Below, in pieces: positions 44,479 through 56,295 of a stretch of 64,000 bases of DNA (the stretch's first letter is position 1; every line of letters starts with the position of its first letter). This DNA is from Monocercomonoides exilis (lineage: Eukaryota; Preaxostyla; Oxymonadida; Polymastigidae): the NCBI GenBank assembly GCA_001643675.2, contig LSRY02000022.1:124001-188000 (forward strand). Reading direction: 5' to 3'. Position numbers and translations under genes: made by a program. The notes under the pieces are model-generated. The model was not told the DNA's origin. It did not search any database and was given only the letters and a program-made list of their open reading frames with translations.

Positions 44479-47400
44479 TTAAAAAGGGACGCCATTAATA
44501 CAATTTTGAGATTCATTTAAAGATGAAGAGTCAAGAAGAAGCTCAAATCTTCTGGAAAGAAGATCTTGAGAAGATTGAGAAAGAAGAGAATAGTTAGATG
44601 ATGTGATATCAGAGTGAAATGACTTCCTTGATCTTTGGACTTTTTCTTTCATTGTTGAAGATTCGAGGGCAACCAGAGAGCGTTGAGGAAGATATCCAAC
44701 ATCTGAAGCACAGACAAATGAGCCTTTGCGCTCAAAATACTAATAGTCCTTCACGTGAGGGACTTACAATGACGGCCATGAAATTTGCTGAGATGGTACA
44801 TACTCTTTAAAGTACCTCTCATGCACAGAGTCATTGACAGATGTTGACGATGGTGAAGAGTTTGATGATGATGTTGAGAAAATGTCTTGTTGTGAAGTTG
44901 AAGAAGCTGATGTTGAAACATTCATATTGTTTTCGAAGAAGTTGATCAAGTCATGAAGTGTAGTGATGTGTTCAGTGGATAGATTGTTGTCGATTGCATT
45001 CACTAACGCACCAAATTCACTATCACAGATATTCTTTCCGTGGTGCTCAGCGAAGAAGTTGAGTTGAGTATTTTTCTTTTTCAGAAGTTTTGATTGTTTG
45101 AAGAGGATGAAGAAAAGAAGGAAGCGATTTCGGTTGTGTGGACCAGAATCGCAGAAGAACTTAAAAGTTTGAGTGTCTGAGAAGAAGTGTCTTTTGATCA
45201 CAGATTCCAGACACTCAATAACAAATCTGTGATCATTTGAGAGGCAGTCGGAGAAGAAGTTGAATGTTCGTTTTATTTGTTGATTATTTATTTTTTGAAG
45301 AGAGATGATTGTGAATTGAGAAACTTGTTGATAGTTGAAGAACTCTTGTTTTGGTTGATTTTTTCTGATCGGGAGTTTCCATTTCTCTTTGAAGTCGAAG
45401 ACGAAGACTGCTTCTCCCTCTTTCAGATTATCAACAGTTGATTGATAGTGTTTTCGTTGCATTTCTGCAACTAGTCGATGTTGTCGAAGAAGTTTGAGTG
45501 TGTGAAATTCAGCAGAAGAAAGTCCATTTTTGTTTGGAGATGATTTGAGTTTGTTTTCGAGATAACTCAACTTCTCACACATTCCACAGAGATCCGTTCT
45601 TCTTTTCGCTTTGGAGAAGTTGGTGGTGAGTTTGTAAAAATTAGACAAAGAAACTTTGATATTTGTTTCTTCTGAAAACTCTTTCCATAATCTCGTCTTT
45701 GGCTTGAAGATTAATCTCTTTTCGTTGGGAGAAAAGATGCCAGTTTTCTTTCTTTTTTCTTTCAAAGCTTCCAATCCATAACTTGTTGAAATTGACGAAG
45801 AGAGTGGAGGAATGAAAGTTGTTCGAGGAGGTGGCGTGATGAATGATGATGATGATGACAAAGACGAAGACGATGATGATGATAAGTTATTTGATGTGTT
45901 CAAATTTGATGTTTCTGAAGAAGAAGATGAACCACCAAATTGAATAGTTGAAAACGTTGGTTTTGTTTTTTCCTTGATATAGAATGAAAGTGAAGGTGTG
46001 AAACCCTGAGCGTAAATATCTTTCCATGATGAATTCCAATTATCATTATCAAATTCTGTCATATCAGCGTCATTACAGATTTTCCATCTGCTGTTGTTTC
46101 CACTCTTTCTTTTGATCACAGCGATGTTGTGTCCATTTTGGAGATCCAGACGCTTGAAAAGAATTTGTCCAATAAGATGGTAGATGATCGTTTCCTGATT
46201 ATCTTTTTGAAGATGTTTATAATTTTCTTCTGAAAACCCTTTGCAGAAAGTGTGCTGGTTATCACGATCTGTTTCAATTAGTAATGTTCTTGAAGGTGCA
46301 GAACTAGCATTGTCAGTGCATTCGTGACAGAGGGCTAGCACCTCTGGAAATGCAGTCATTTCCTCCCATCGAGCAGCACAGCATTTCTCTTTGCAATTGT
46401 TGCAATAGACAGCATTTTTTTCCGTTCAATATCTCAGTAGAAAAGAGAGAAGATAGACCTTAATGAGGAGAAGATGAATTAATAACTTCATTGTTGACAA
46501 TTTCATTGAAACGATTTGAAACTTTTTGGCATTGATGGCATTTCAAATGAGTGATCAAAACAGGGTTGAAGCTATCTTATTTTATTAACTCATCTTTTTG
46601 AAGAAGTTGATGAAGATTGTCAAATGCTTCTGTCACATTTTGTTGCTGTCTGCTTTTATATCCACAAAAGTCTTCCCATTTGTTGATCAGTGATGGGACC
46701 CACGAACGCACCGCCATTCCATCTTTAGTTAGTTGTTGACAAACACTCAATGCTCGAGAAGATAAATTGTTTTTTAATGATGTGGTTTTAATTATTGATT
46801 GATTTTGTGAAGTGATTGAAAAAAAACACTGAAGAAGAGAGGCAAGATAACATGTGTTGCCCAAATTGATTAATCCTTTTAAACTGTTGTTTGTTGTGTT
46901 TGTTAAGTTTTGTGAACGTGATGATGGAAATGGAGATGTTATCGGAATAGAAGGATGAAGATTCATTGAGTTGTTATTTGAAATGTTTTGTAAAGATCTA
47001 TTGTTGTTTGATAATTCATCATGATTTGATTGAGGAGCTTGTGATGGAGTTATTGAAATGTCATTATTTTTTGGAAATGTTGAGAGAAGATCTTGAAATG
47101 CCTGTGGAGGAATTAGAGTGGGAGAAGTGACATGTTCAAGCAATTGCTCGCTCACCCACACATTTTCATTTCGAAAATTTGAAGAGGAATTGCCAGTTTA
47201 TGCCGTATCGATTGTTATTTTTTGTTGCTTTTTTGAAGAAGAGGAAGAACATGAAGATGAGGAAGAAGAAGATGAGGAAGATGAGAAAGATGAAAAAGAA
47301 GATGAAAAAGAAGGTGAAGAAAAAGGTGAAGAAAATGGTGAAGAAGAAGAAGATGGAGGAGGAGGAGAAGAAGAAGAAGAAGAAGATGTTGATGGTTTTT

Positions 47401-48358
47401 TTGTTTTGAAAAATTTGTGAATTGGAATTGGAGAAGGAGACGAATAACGTTTATGACCTGATTTGTTTGCTTTTCTTTTTACTGTCGCCCTTTCTCTCCT
47501 TATTGGTGTGTTGATTGGGGCATCAACGGCTTGAGATGGAGAAGAATTTGAAGATGGAGAATTTTTTTCTGAAATGGGATTAGATTTTTTATTTTGTTGA
47601 GACGATGTTGAAGAGGAAGAAGATTGTTTTTTATTTAAAGAAGAGTTTTCCGTAATTATTTCTTCACACAAGCTGCTTCGTCTATAAATCTTGCGTAATC
47701 TGGTTCAGCTCGCTGCTTTTTCTTTGCAGACTGAAGCGAAGTTGAAGCTTCAGTCGAATGGGCTAACATCCAGTTGTTGCCCTTTTCCCAATCCTGTTCA
47801 TTTAAGCCTAAATTTACAGAGAGAATTATTCAAAAAAATAAATATACAAATACAAACCACTTTTGCAAGACGGAATGTGAGGTTTTTGAGGCGGGATGAT
47901 AAATCCTTGGTTTTTTTTTTTAATGTTTGCTTCGCGTAAATAAATTTCCCCTCTGTGACATCATATCCATAGTCCTGTAAATCGGATAATGATGTGTTGC
48001 GGGAAAGCGCTTGCAGCATTGTTGTCTGAGTGTGCAACGGTGCGTTGTTGTACACCACAGACAGGTCTTCCAGCAGCTTTATGTGATATTCTGTTTCAAA
48101 AAAAACAAATAATAAACAAAAAAATAAGAAAATGACAAGGATGACAGTTCATAAATTTTTCTATACAAAAACTCAAAAAATAAAAATCAAACCATTCAAA
48201 GACTTCAGTAAATCATCAATTACAGAAGATGATTGCCTGTAAGTGTAAAACAAATAGGCAAGCAACGAATCCACGTCATCTCCGCCGATGCGCTTTATTT
48301 CATTCCAAATAACTTTGCATCGAGAATAAAGAGTCGATTGAGGTTTGGAAATATTCAT
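44479..48358 (-). pseudogene. Ubiquitin-specific protease (C19) fused to an RNase-H-fold transposase domain, decayed
   Basis: Exon 1 begins at ATG 48358 (MNISKPQSTLYSRCKVIWNE) and joins exon 2 (from 48090) in frame across a 102-bp intron. An acceptor ending GAACAG joins DWEKGNNWMLAHSTEAST. After an unresolved junction near 47665 come a basic/Ser-rich linker and a USP Cys box, GLINLGNTCYLASLLQCFF (near 46840-46900). The USP zinc ribbon follows (LKCHQCQKVS, then YCNNCKEKC), then a His box, NGHNIAVIKRKSGNNSRWKI. The last 300 residues hold VFVFDFKEKWKL, FFCDSGPHNRNR and FFAEHHGKNICDSEFGAL, typical spacing for three catalytic acids. The frame continues past TAA 44764-44766 to TAA 44479-44481. Damage: in-frame TAA at 47198-47200, two more TAAs near 46573 and 46461, one TAG near 44740, and frameshifts in an A-run near 46420 and near 47665. 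Confidence 0.75.
48091..48192 (-). other. 102-bp intron of the USP-transposase gene
   Basis: GTTTGA donor and AAACAG acceptor on the minus strand. Splicing creates a GAA codon and keeps the frame (LLKSLN then EYHIKLLEDL). Confidence 0.65.
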
Positions 48359-48672
48359 TGTTTTTATTTTTCTGAATTTATTATGGAACAAAAGTCACAT
48401 TTCTTTTTCGGTGAAAAACACTATGTTTCACACAAAAAAATAAATATTAATGTAATTTATATTTATCAAAATGATGAAATGATATTAGAAACTGATATCA
48501 CAATTAATAGTCTTCAAACAATAATCAATGCAAACATGTTTCTTACAAAAACTAATGAAAATAACATAAGAACAACAAAACATAAACAAATATATATATA
48601 AAAATATATTAATAATGAATAAAACCAAGAAAAACATTGCATTTTCATGAAAAAATGTCAAATTGAACATCT

Positions 48673-49074
48673 CGATCACAAAAGTGGTCACTAATTTTTT
48701 CTCAGATTTCCGCACAAACCGCTTCCCCACATCTATTTATGTCTATTTGTCGCAAAATCTGAAGAAAAATTAGTGACCACTTTTGTGATCGAGATGTTCA
48801 ATTTGACAAAATTTCAGGAAAATGGAATTTATTTATAATTTTTTGTATTTTATTGTGTCAAAAACAAATATGCATTAATTTTCATGTGGATATTTTTGTG
48901 AGCAAAGCGCAAAGCAATTAATGTATTTGAACCATATTCTCATTTTATTTTTATTAAAAAAGCTGAAATAATAGCAACCAATGCGATTTTTTTCATAAAT
49001 AATTTGTCAGCCCGAGATGGAATATCAGTGAAAATGAAAGAATTATAATTCATCTTTCAGAAATGCATCTGAAA
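48673..49074 (-). repeat. Right TIR (402 bp) of the USP-transposase element
   Basis: Inverted partner of 42936-43337, same length. Contains one imperfect palindromic unit starting at 48658 just outside its inner edge. Confidence 0.92.
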
Positions 49075-49650
49075 CTGTATCTTCTTCATCGAATTTTTAT
49101 TTTTTTATTTCGTTATTATTCTAACATCGTTCATTATTTGTTTTTTTGTTTTTGATATTTTTTTTTTGAAGTTCACATATTTTCCAATTTTAATTTCTTT
49201 TTTCATTTTTCGCCAATATGAACATTTTATCACTTTTTGTTATTTGTTAAATAATCAATTCATCTGACAATTGGACATTATCTATCATGGTTTTAAAACA
49301 ATACAAGCAATTTATTATAATACAATGGACACTGTTGAAGGAGAAAAAGAAAAAACAGCAGTTCTGTTGAAAGATGAAAAAAAGTCATTTTATCAAAAAA
49401 TTAAGATACTTGGAGAAAGCTCTGTTTAATTGAAGAAAAGTTTCTTTTTTGTTGAATGAAGAAGAAGAAGAAAAAGAGATGATGTGAAAGAGAAATGTAC
49501 AATAAATCGAATGATATTTCTGAAGAAAATGATGAAAAGGCTTCATGTGATGCTGTCATTGAGTAAAAATATTGTTTATGATAAGTTATCTTCATATTGA
49601 TAAGAAAAACATAATCACAAAAAATTCAACAAACAGATTGATGCATACCA
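49075..49650. other. AT-rich spacer, no gene seen
   Basis: No supported gene. Short K/E-coding patches near 49320-49480 are too degenerate to annotate. Confidence 0.45.
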
Positions 49651-49656
49651 ATTGAA

Positions 49657-50473
49657 TTGGATATCCACTGTTCATTGACTGCACTTGAGTGGTCGATTCC
49701 TCTTTCCCCTCAGAAACTGAAAATGTTGATTTCCTCAAATTCCTCTTCTTCATCTTCTTTCAATCACCTCCATCAGGGTTCAATCATTCTCTCCCTTCTC
49801 TCATCCTCTCATCATATTTTCTCTTCCAATCCACATCCTTTCCCATCTCTCCCACTTCTTTTGAATCTTCTCTTCCAAAATCCAAGTCATTCACTCTAAC
49901 TTTCTCCATCTCTGCGCTTCAACAATCTCTTCATCATTTTCTCCAAAACTTATCCATTAACAATTCCCCTTTAATTGCGTTGCTTATGATCGGATCTGAT
50001 GTTTCCTGTTTCTTCCTTCAAACATCACTCGTTGTCTGTCTCTTATTCAAAATAAATACATTTCAAAAAATAAAATATAAAATTGAATAAAATAAGACAC
50101 ACTTGAATGCTGTGTGAAAATGACTCAAGCCAAGCAAACTCATTTCAACTTCTTTTTGAGTCTCCTCCCTTTCCTTCTTTCTCCAACACACCTTTCAGCA
50201 GGCAAGCCGCACAAATCAACAGCAATTCCACTGAAAGGCCTTCATTCAGAATTACGTTCCATTGCAAACATTCCCCCAGAAGTCTTTCATCCTTTTCTTA
50301 TTCGTTCTTCTTTTCATCAAAATTCTTTTTCTTGTATCTTTTCCTCAGTGAAGAACGAAAATAAAAAGTCATTGTCCCTCAAGTCCTTTGGCCCTTTTGA
50401 ATATACCCCCAAAGGCTCCAATACCAAAATCTCAACCCCAACCCCAATCCCTTTTCATCCACCTTTTTCTTGA
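49657..50473 (+). pseudogene. Degenerate Ser/Pro/Phe-rich host-like gene
   Basis: Plus-strand patches in shifting frames: Ser/His/Pro-rich text to about 50090, then 50107-50473 with KGLHSELRSIANIPPEVFHP and a Lys/Ser-rich tail. The second patch looks like genuine protein. No family recognised. Stops and frame changes indicate decay. Confidence 0.35.
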
Positions 50474-50859
50474 TTATCTTTTCAACAACCCACTCCACAA
50501 ATAGCGCCCGTATCTTCAAATCTCATGTCTTCCCGTATTCCATCCATCCCTTCACTTTTCCCTTTTTGCTCCAGGTCCCTCAAATTGTTCAATCTCCTAA
50601 GCCCCTTTCAAAAGTTAATAAATAATTTCTTTTTTCATAATAATAAAAAAAGAACAGATAAAATCGCATAAGCAGTGATTCAATATGCCCGGAGCACACC
50701 CTGAAGTATTTGCTGCTGGTCCTGCTGCATTCGGAAAAATCAAAGTGAAGCAATATATTGATTCCTTTTCTGAATGTTGGAGGAACATCTGCATCAAAAG
50801 TGTAACAAATATCGATTAAAATACCTGAATATGCACAAGCATTAACTTATTCCTCTGCG

Positions 50860-51740
50860 TCATTTGTTGTCTTTTGCCTCAAGACAGGCAAGACGAAGGG
50901 CAACAAAACATTCATTTATTGTTTGGTTATTTAATAAGGGTCTGCAACCTATAATTTTATTAGTGAAGATTTTTGATAAATTATTTGCTGCAGCCAGAGC
51001 ATGTTTGAGCTGCTTTGATGCAAGACCAAGGATACATCCATTCGAGTTATAGCATTTCAGAAGAGCAGGGATTTTGCCTATGGAGTGAGGAGCGAGTGGC
51101 TGTTTGCATCGATTGCTTGCGAAAAGTGAGTTAGTGGAGGAAGTTGCATGATATTTGAACTTGGTTATATATAACAAAACATATGATACAACATCAGCTG
51201 TTGTATTTTGAATGAGAAATAACTCAAGCAAGATGCAAAAAAAGCGAGCAGAATATCAGAAAGATTGAATTGAAACGCTTTGTCATTTTGTGGAAATGAA
51301 GTGCACTTGGCATATCTTTTGCACAGGACTTGTTTTTCATGGGCTTATTGGGAGGAAGATTTTATTTGTGGAAAAGGATAGGGAATTGGGGGTTTGAAGA
51401 ATGGAAGAAGCGAACACAGCGAGACACTCAGCAGGCCTTAACAACAAACGCATTGCCATTTACGTGAAACCCTTTGGAAAACTATCAACAAAGGCATGGC
51501 GTTGAATTGGGTTTTGAAAAGGAGTTTATTTGGAGAATATAATCATTCACATGACTTCATCATCGGTTTCATAAAGGATTCTCTGCTTTCGATGATGTTC
51601 CATGCAAGCCTTTATAGTCCAGTTGTCTGTTTTTTATGTGGTAAGAGGCAATTTTGGAGAACAAGAAAGCCAGCTGGGCTGATTATCACCAATCCATTGG
51701 AAATGGGAAAATATTTCAAGGCCAAAAAGATGGTTTGACT
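50860..51740. pseudogene. Coding-like fragments on both strands, decayed
   Basis: Minus strand 51231-50860 reads TNSLFASNRCKQPLAPHSIG and LGLASKQLKHALAAANNLSK. Plus strand near 51425-51740 reads ARHSAGLNNKRIAIYVKPFG, then a TGA, then LWSMMF/VVCFLCGKRQFW-like text. I cannot tell which strand was the gene. No domain recognised. Confidence 0.3.
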
Positions 51741-52599
51741 TTTTTTATTTGACTCATTATTCTTTAATGGTATTCTTTGAATGAATACAGAATGACTATG
51801 AACAGGAATGCAATTGAAAGAGAAGCCTTCTTTTCATTTCACGAAAGAACCAGAAGTTTTGAGATTATTCTTGTTTGGATTGCATTCAATGATGATATTC
51901 GTGACTTCTGCCATATGTCTTGAATGATGCATAGCCTGACAATGCTTAACATGATCTTGAAAAAGAAGAAGCAGTTTGTTTGGCTTATTTGTGAGAGTGT
52001 ACGGCAGAAGCGACTCTTTTGTCAGAGCACATGAACTTACTGGACAATTCACATTCAGAACACATTCAGTTTTTTTCTATCGCCCAACGTGACTTGGAAA
52101 AACTTCCATCTTCTATTTTTCTTCACCTTCCCCATCATTCTCAACAGTCTCGCTTCAATAAATGATGTTCATTGCCAGAATCGACACATCAATCACATAA
52201 TCATAAAATTCGTCATTTTCTTCTTTTTAAATTTGAAATTATTGCCATTGAAGTCAACTTCATCAATTGTCAACGCCTTCTTAGATTTCGAATTCTTCTT
52301 TGCCCATACGCTCATCAGATGTTTCGTTCGTTTGAATTATGAACACCAACGGACAAACACAATTTTATTTTTCTGAGGTGCAAAGCAGTTCAACCACTCA
52401 AAGGCAGTCGATGATTTGTGGACTGATTTCTTCATCTGTTTGTATCTCTCTCTCTTTCACATATTTTGTGATGAAGATTGTTTATATCATCTGAAATCAA
52501 CTCAGCGAATGAATTATTTTAATCAATCGATATTCCTCAAGTCATTATCAACATCTTTAAATAAGGATAAAATTCGTTTAACAATTCTCAGTTGCTCCA

Positions 52600-53335
52600 C
52601 CTTCATAGCTTTCATAATCTTCTGCTTCCTATTCTATCTCTTCTTCCTATTCTTCACTTTCTTCTTCTTCACTCTCTTCGTCGTCTTCGCCTTCTGCTGC
52701 TTCATCTTCGTCTTCTTCACCTTCTTCTTCTTTTTCTTTCTCTTTCCATTGCTATTTAATTCCTTCAGCTTATCGTCATCTTTTTATGAATTCCAAAATA
52801 AGCCAATGAGAACATTCTCATTCGAAGAAATGCAACCCAAAAGCTTCTGTTTCTCCGACAGACACATTCTGCACACAACACTCCTTCTCCTTCTTTTTCA
52901 TTTTCTTCATCTTCGTCGTCTTTATCATCTGATTTATCACCATCAACCTCAAAACAAGCAATACAATCTTCTTCTGCATCATATTTTGACCCTTCCTCCA
53001 ACTTTTTTCTTCTCCACCTTCTTCTTCGACTTCACCTTTATCTTCGTCATCATCATCTTCTTCTTCTTCTTCTTCATTGTATCAATCTTCTATTTGGACT
53101 CCTTCTTCTATTGATCAATCTTCTTCTTCTTCTTCTTCCTCTTCCTCTTCCTCTTCCTCTTCCTCTTCCTCTTCCTCTTCCTCTTCCTCTTCTTCCTCTT
53201 CTTCTTCCTTTTTTTCTTCAAAAACAGAACAATCTCAAATTTCTTCATAGAATATCTAATTCACTCCAGCATCGATATTTTATTCAATCATGTTTGTGGA
53301 GTGAGGTGGGGCAGAGAAATGGACATCTTCTTTGA
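52600..53335 (-). pseudogene. Acidic Cys-containing fragment in TTC/GAA-rich sequence
   Basis: On the minus strand, 53001-52765 contains two CxxC pairs (EEDCIACFEVDGDK and GVLCAECVCRRN) around an acidic run, then FWVAFLRMRMFSLAYFGIHK; this could be a zinc-binding motif. Flanking sequence is GAA/GAG repeats giving poly-Glu. The plus-strand Leu/Phe/Pro frames are artefacts. Likely a decayed host exon. Confidence 0.35.
53110..53215 (+). repeat. (TTCCTC)n pyrimidine microsatellite
   Basis: A run of TTC then TTCCTC hexamers; explains the Leu-Pro frames on plus and Glu-rich frames on minus. Confidence 0.9.
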
Positions 53336-54322
53336 GTCGCTGGAGGATCTGATCTCAGAAAGAGAGAAGCTGAAGAAGCTGACAGAGAACAAAGATAAAA
53401 CAGCAAAGACAAACATGCGATGGAAGACAATGAATTGACTGAAAATTCATCACCTTGTTCTTCACTGGTATGCCATTCTTCTGTTTCTGCTTCGCGTATT
53501 AAGTGAGAAGGAAGACAAAACGAACTGAGGTATGATGTTTCAGGCACTCGATTCGACATTTTGGACATAGATGACATTGAAGAAAAAAAGAGGAAAAATA
53601 AAAAGAGAGAGAGAAGAGAGAGGAGGTATGATTGTACCCACAATCACGAATCATCCGAATTTTCAGAAAAACAAACATATTTATCAAGCAGCAGATGCTC
53701 AAACTACAACATTTCGAATGACTTAAAATGCATCTTCTTTCTTTTCATCATCGTCAAGTTCTGCTTCTGTTTTTGCAAACACAACAGCAACATCTTTATC
53801 GACTTCTTCTTCAGCTGCCTCTGTGAAAACTTCCTTTGACAGCAGTGAGCCATGCCTCAGTTCAATCACACAAACAATTCCTTATCCTATCTCTTCTTCC
53901 TCTCTGCTTTCCATCTCTCAACTCCACCCTTGTCTTTGCTGCCTCTTTCTCAACTCCCTCACTCATCAAAACGCGCTCCTTCTTTTTATATCACACCCAC
54001 ACACTCACCTATTCACTCTGATGTGTTCTTCTCCTTCGTTAACACAGCTTTTCCATCCATCGTTCTTCTGTTATGCCGATGCCCTTTTGTTTGAGGTGGA
54101 GTTCTTCAGGCAGATGCTGGGAAGAAAAGAAAAAGAGGTCAACAGGAAGAAAATGAAGAATATGAACGAGAATGAACAAATGAATGAAAGAAGAAGAAGA
54201 AGAGGAAAAAGAATTGAACATGAGAAATATTAAAAGATAGAGAAAGATGGAACTTCAAATAGAAAAGTTGATAGAATGATCCATTTGAAGTCATTTGTTG
54301 GAAGTAGAACATCTGTTGTTAT
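53336..54322. other. Degenerate low-complexity coding debris
   Basis: Patches of plus-strand Ser/Pro/His text (53850-54090) and K/E text (54110-54230) with stops between; no domain. Confidence 0.3.
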
Positions 54323-55934
54323 TTGTTCTTCAAAGAATGGAAGCCGGCTGGAAAAGTTGTGGCAGAGGAAGAATTTAAATGTTCAATTGTCAAAAAGCAG
54401 GAAGCAGAAACAGCAGGGGAGAATGTAACGAAGTCAAACATAAGAGGAAATGCACAATTTTGTATCGAAGACAAAGAGGAAGAAGAGAGAAGGAAAAGCG
54501 AGCAGAGTGTTTTGAACGGAAGTGAGTCTGAAGTGTCGAAATCAGCTTCGTTGAAAGACAGGCATGCTCGTGACACATATTCAGTGATTTCATCATCATT
54601 TTCTTCTTATTCACAGAGCATCAAAACGTTTTTCAGTGATCCAAAGGAAAAGACAAAAAAAAGGCAGCTTGAAGGAAGAAATGCAGCAAAGATAACATGG
54701 TTCTGCTTCAAGAAGAAGATGATGATTTTTTTGTGTCAAAGAATACAACTGCTAACAAAGCTTTGACCCCATCTGTTTCTCAATCATCATCCTCTGCTTT
54801 GCCTATCCCTCAGATTTCTTTATTGATCCCTCCACAAAGTTCCAACAAATACGCAAAGGATCCACGAAGCAGCATTCATGCAACATTGGAAGAGATGAAG
54901 AGGAGGAAAAAGGAGAAAAAGAATACAGATTTTCTTTCGCTGAATTCGTCGCTGATAAGCGAAAGGATGCAGACTCTGATAATTGTTTGTAACATTGCGC
55001 TTTAAGATGACAAGTTGTTTGAGGAGGAAGTGAAAGATGTGGATGTGGTGAGAGGAGTAGAAGAGGGGGAGAACGAAAGGAAGAAGGAGAGAAAGGAGCA
55101 ATAAACGAAGGCGAGAATGAAATTTGACGAAAGATTGAGGCGAATAAAAGAAAGGAAGCTGAGAGAAGAAAGAGAAAGAGAAGCAGAAAGAATGAAAAAC
55201 TTGCCTTTTAACCAGCAAAATGCTATTAATACAACGTTAAATGGACCAAATCAGACTCCTCAGTCAATTCCTCAGCCAACTACATCAGCATCCTTCTCTT
55301 CTTCTCCTTCCTCCTCTTCTTTATCATCATCATCTCCTTCTTCACCATCCGCACCAATTTCATCTGATAACAATCAGATTGTCAATGCTTTGCCTTCTTC
55401 GCCATTATCACTTTCGCCTCCTCTTTCAATGTGCTCTTTATCTCCTTTTTACACCAGCACCCCATCTCTTACCCATCAAATGTGGCATCCTGTTCCTTCT
55501 TCCTCTCTTCCCTCTTCGCTAACTTCTGCCTCACAGCATCCGTTCCTACTTCGTCACTGTGCTTTCCTGAGCCAAAATTGTCAGCCATTCCAAGCCGCAT
55601 CGATAGAATTGAGGAAGAGAAAGCGACACAGTGGAAGATAGAGAAGATGCAGAAGAAAGAGGCAGAGAAGGAGACAAAGGAGCAGCTGGAGGAAGAGAAT
55701 GAGTACTTTGAGAAAAAACGTGAAAAGCTCGAAGACTAGCAGAAGAAGGCGCTGGAGCAGGCTGAGAAGAAGAAAGAGATATTTGTTTCGTATCTGAAAA
55801 AGATGAAGATTGAAAGAAGTGAATCGAACTTCAAAAGCGAAGCGAACAAGAGGAATATGTTGATGAAGGAGCATTTCGAATCGCCTCCAGTTGTTTGGAT
55901 AATGAAGGCGCCGTCGATTCGAAAAGATCAATAA
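54323..55934 (+). pseudogene. Long coiled-coil, Ser/Pro-rich host-like gene, decayed
   Basis: Plus strand. Segment 1 (54323 to about 54705): EWKPAGKVVAEEEFKCSIVK, then E/R and Ser-rich text. A one-base shift leads to segment 2 (54697-55641), which stays in one frame across TAA at 55003-55005 and TAA near 55102: FFVSKNTTANKALTPSVSQS, RSSIHATLEEMKRRKKEKKN, RMKFDERLRRIKERKLREER, then a long Ser/Pro stretch. Another shift near 55600 leads to IDRIEEEKATQWKIEKMQKK, a TAG near 55738, then KALEQAEKKKEIFVSYLKKM, ending about 55934. All three stops could be Gln codons changed by one C-to-T step. No catalytic domain; a scaffold-like host protein is likely. Confidence 0.5.
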
Positions 55935-56295
55935 TTTTTTCTGGCAAGCTGTTCAATATGGAGGCTTTGCAGATGTCATTCAGAATAAAATCACATTTCT
56001 ATCTATAGAAAAAGGAGAAGATAAAATTTCAGAAAACTTGTCCCCTTCAAAAGAACATCAAAAGAAGAATAAAAAGATAAACAAAATGAAAATTATGTTC
56101 CAAAAAAAAAAAAAAAAAAAAAAAGAAAAAGAAAAAGAAAAACATTCGGAGCCAAAGCGAAGTGAAAATGCAAATGTGTTTTTAGATGTTTGATTTCAAA
56201 ACTTATTATTTTTCTTCTTCTGATCCTTATAAGAAAAACTCACTATTTGAAAGTTTTCTTTGTATTTCACAAGATAATCGTCAAACACAGCAAAA
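55935..56295. other. Spacer with an A-rich run
   Basis: Includes an A-homopolymer of about 22 with AAAAAG repeats near 56102-56140. No gene supported. Confidence 0.4.

Larger units (their letters stand above)
42936..49074 (-). mobile_element. Transposon with 402-bp TIRs encoding a ubiquitin protease plus DDE-like transposase (6,139 bp)
   Basis: Inverted repeats of exactly 402 bp (42936-43337 and 48673-49074) with only scattered differences. The tips start TTTCAGATGCATTTCTGAAA, which itself folds into an 8-bp hairpin (CTTTCAGA/TCTGAAAG if the base before is included). Between them is one multi-exon minus-strand gene joining a ubiquitin-specific protease to a transposase-like domain, plus a stable RNA-like structure. 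I found no convincing target-site duplication, and I cannot name the superfamily with confidence. Confidence 0.85.
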
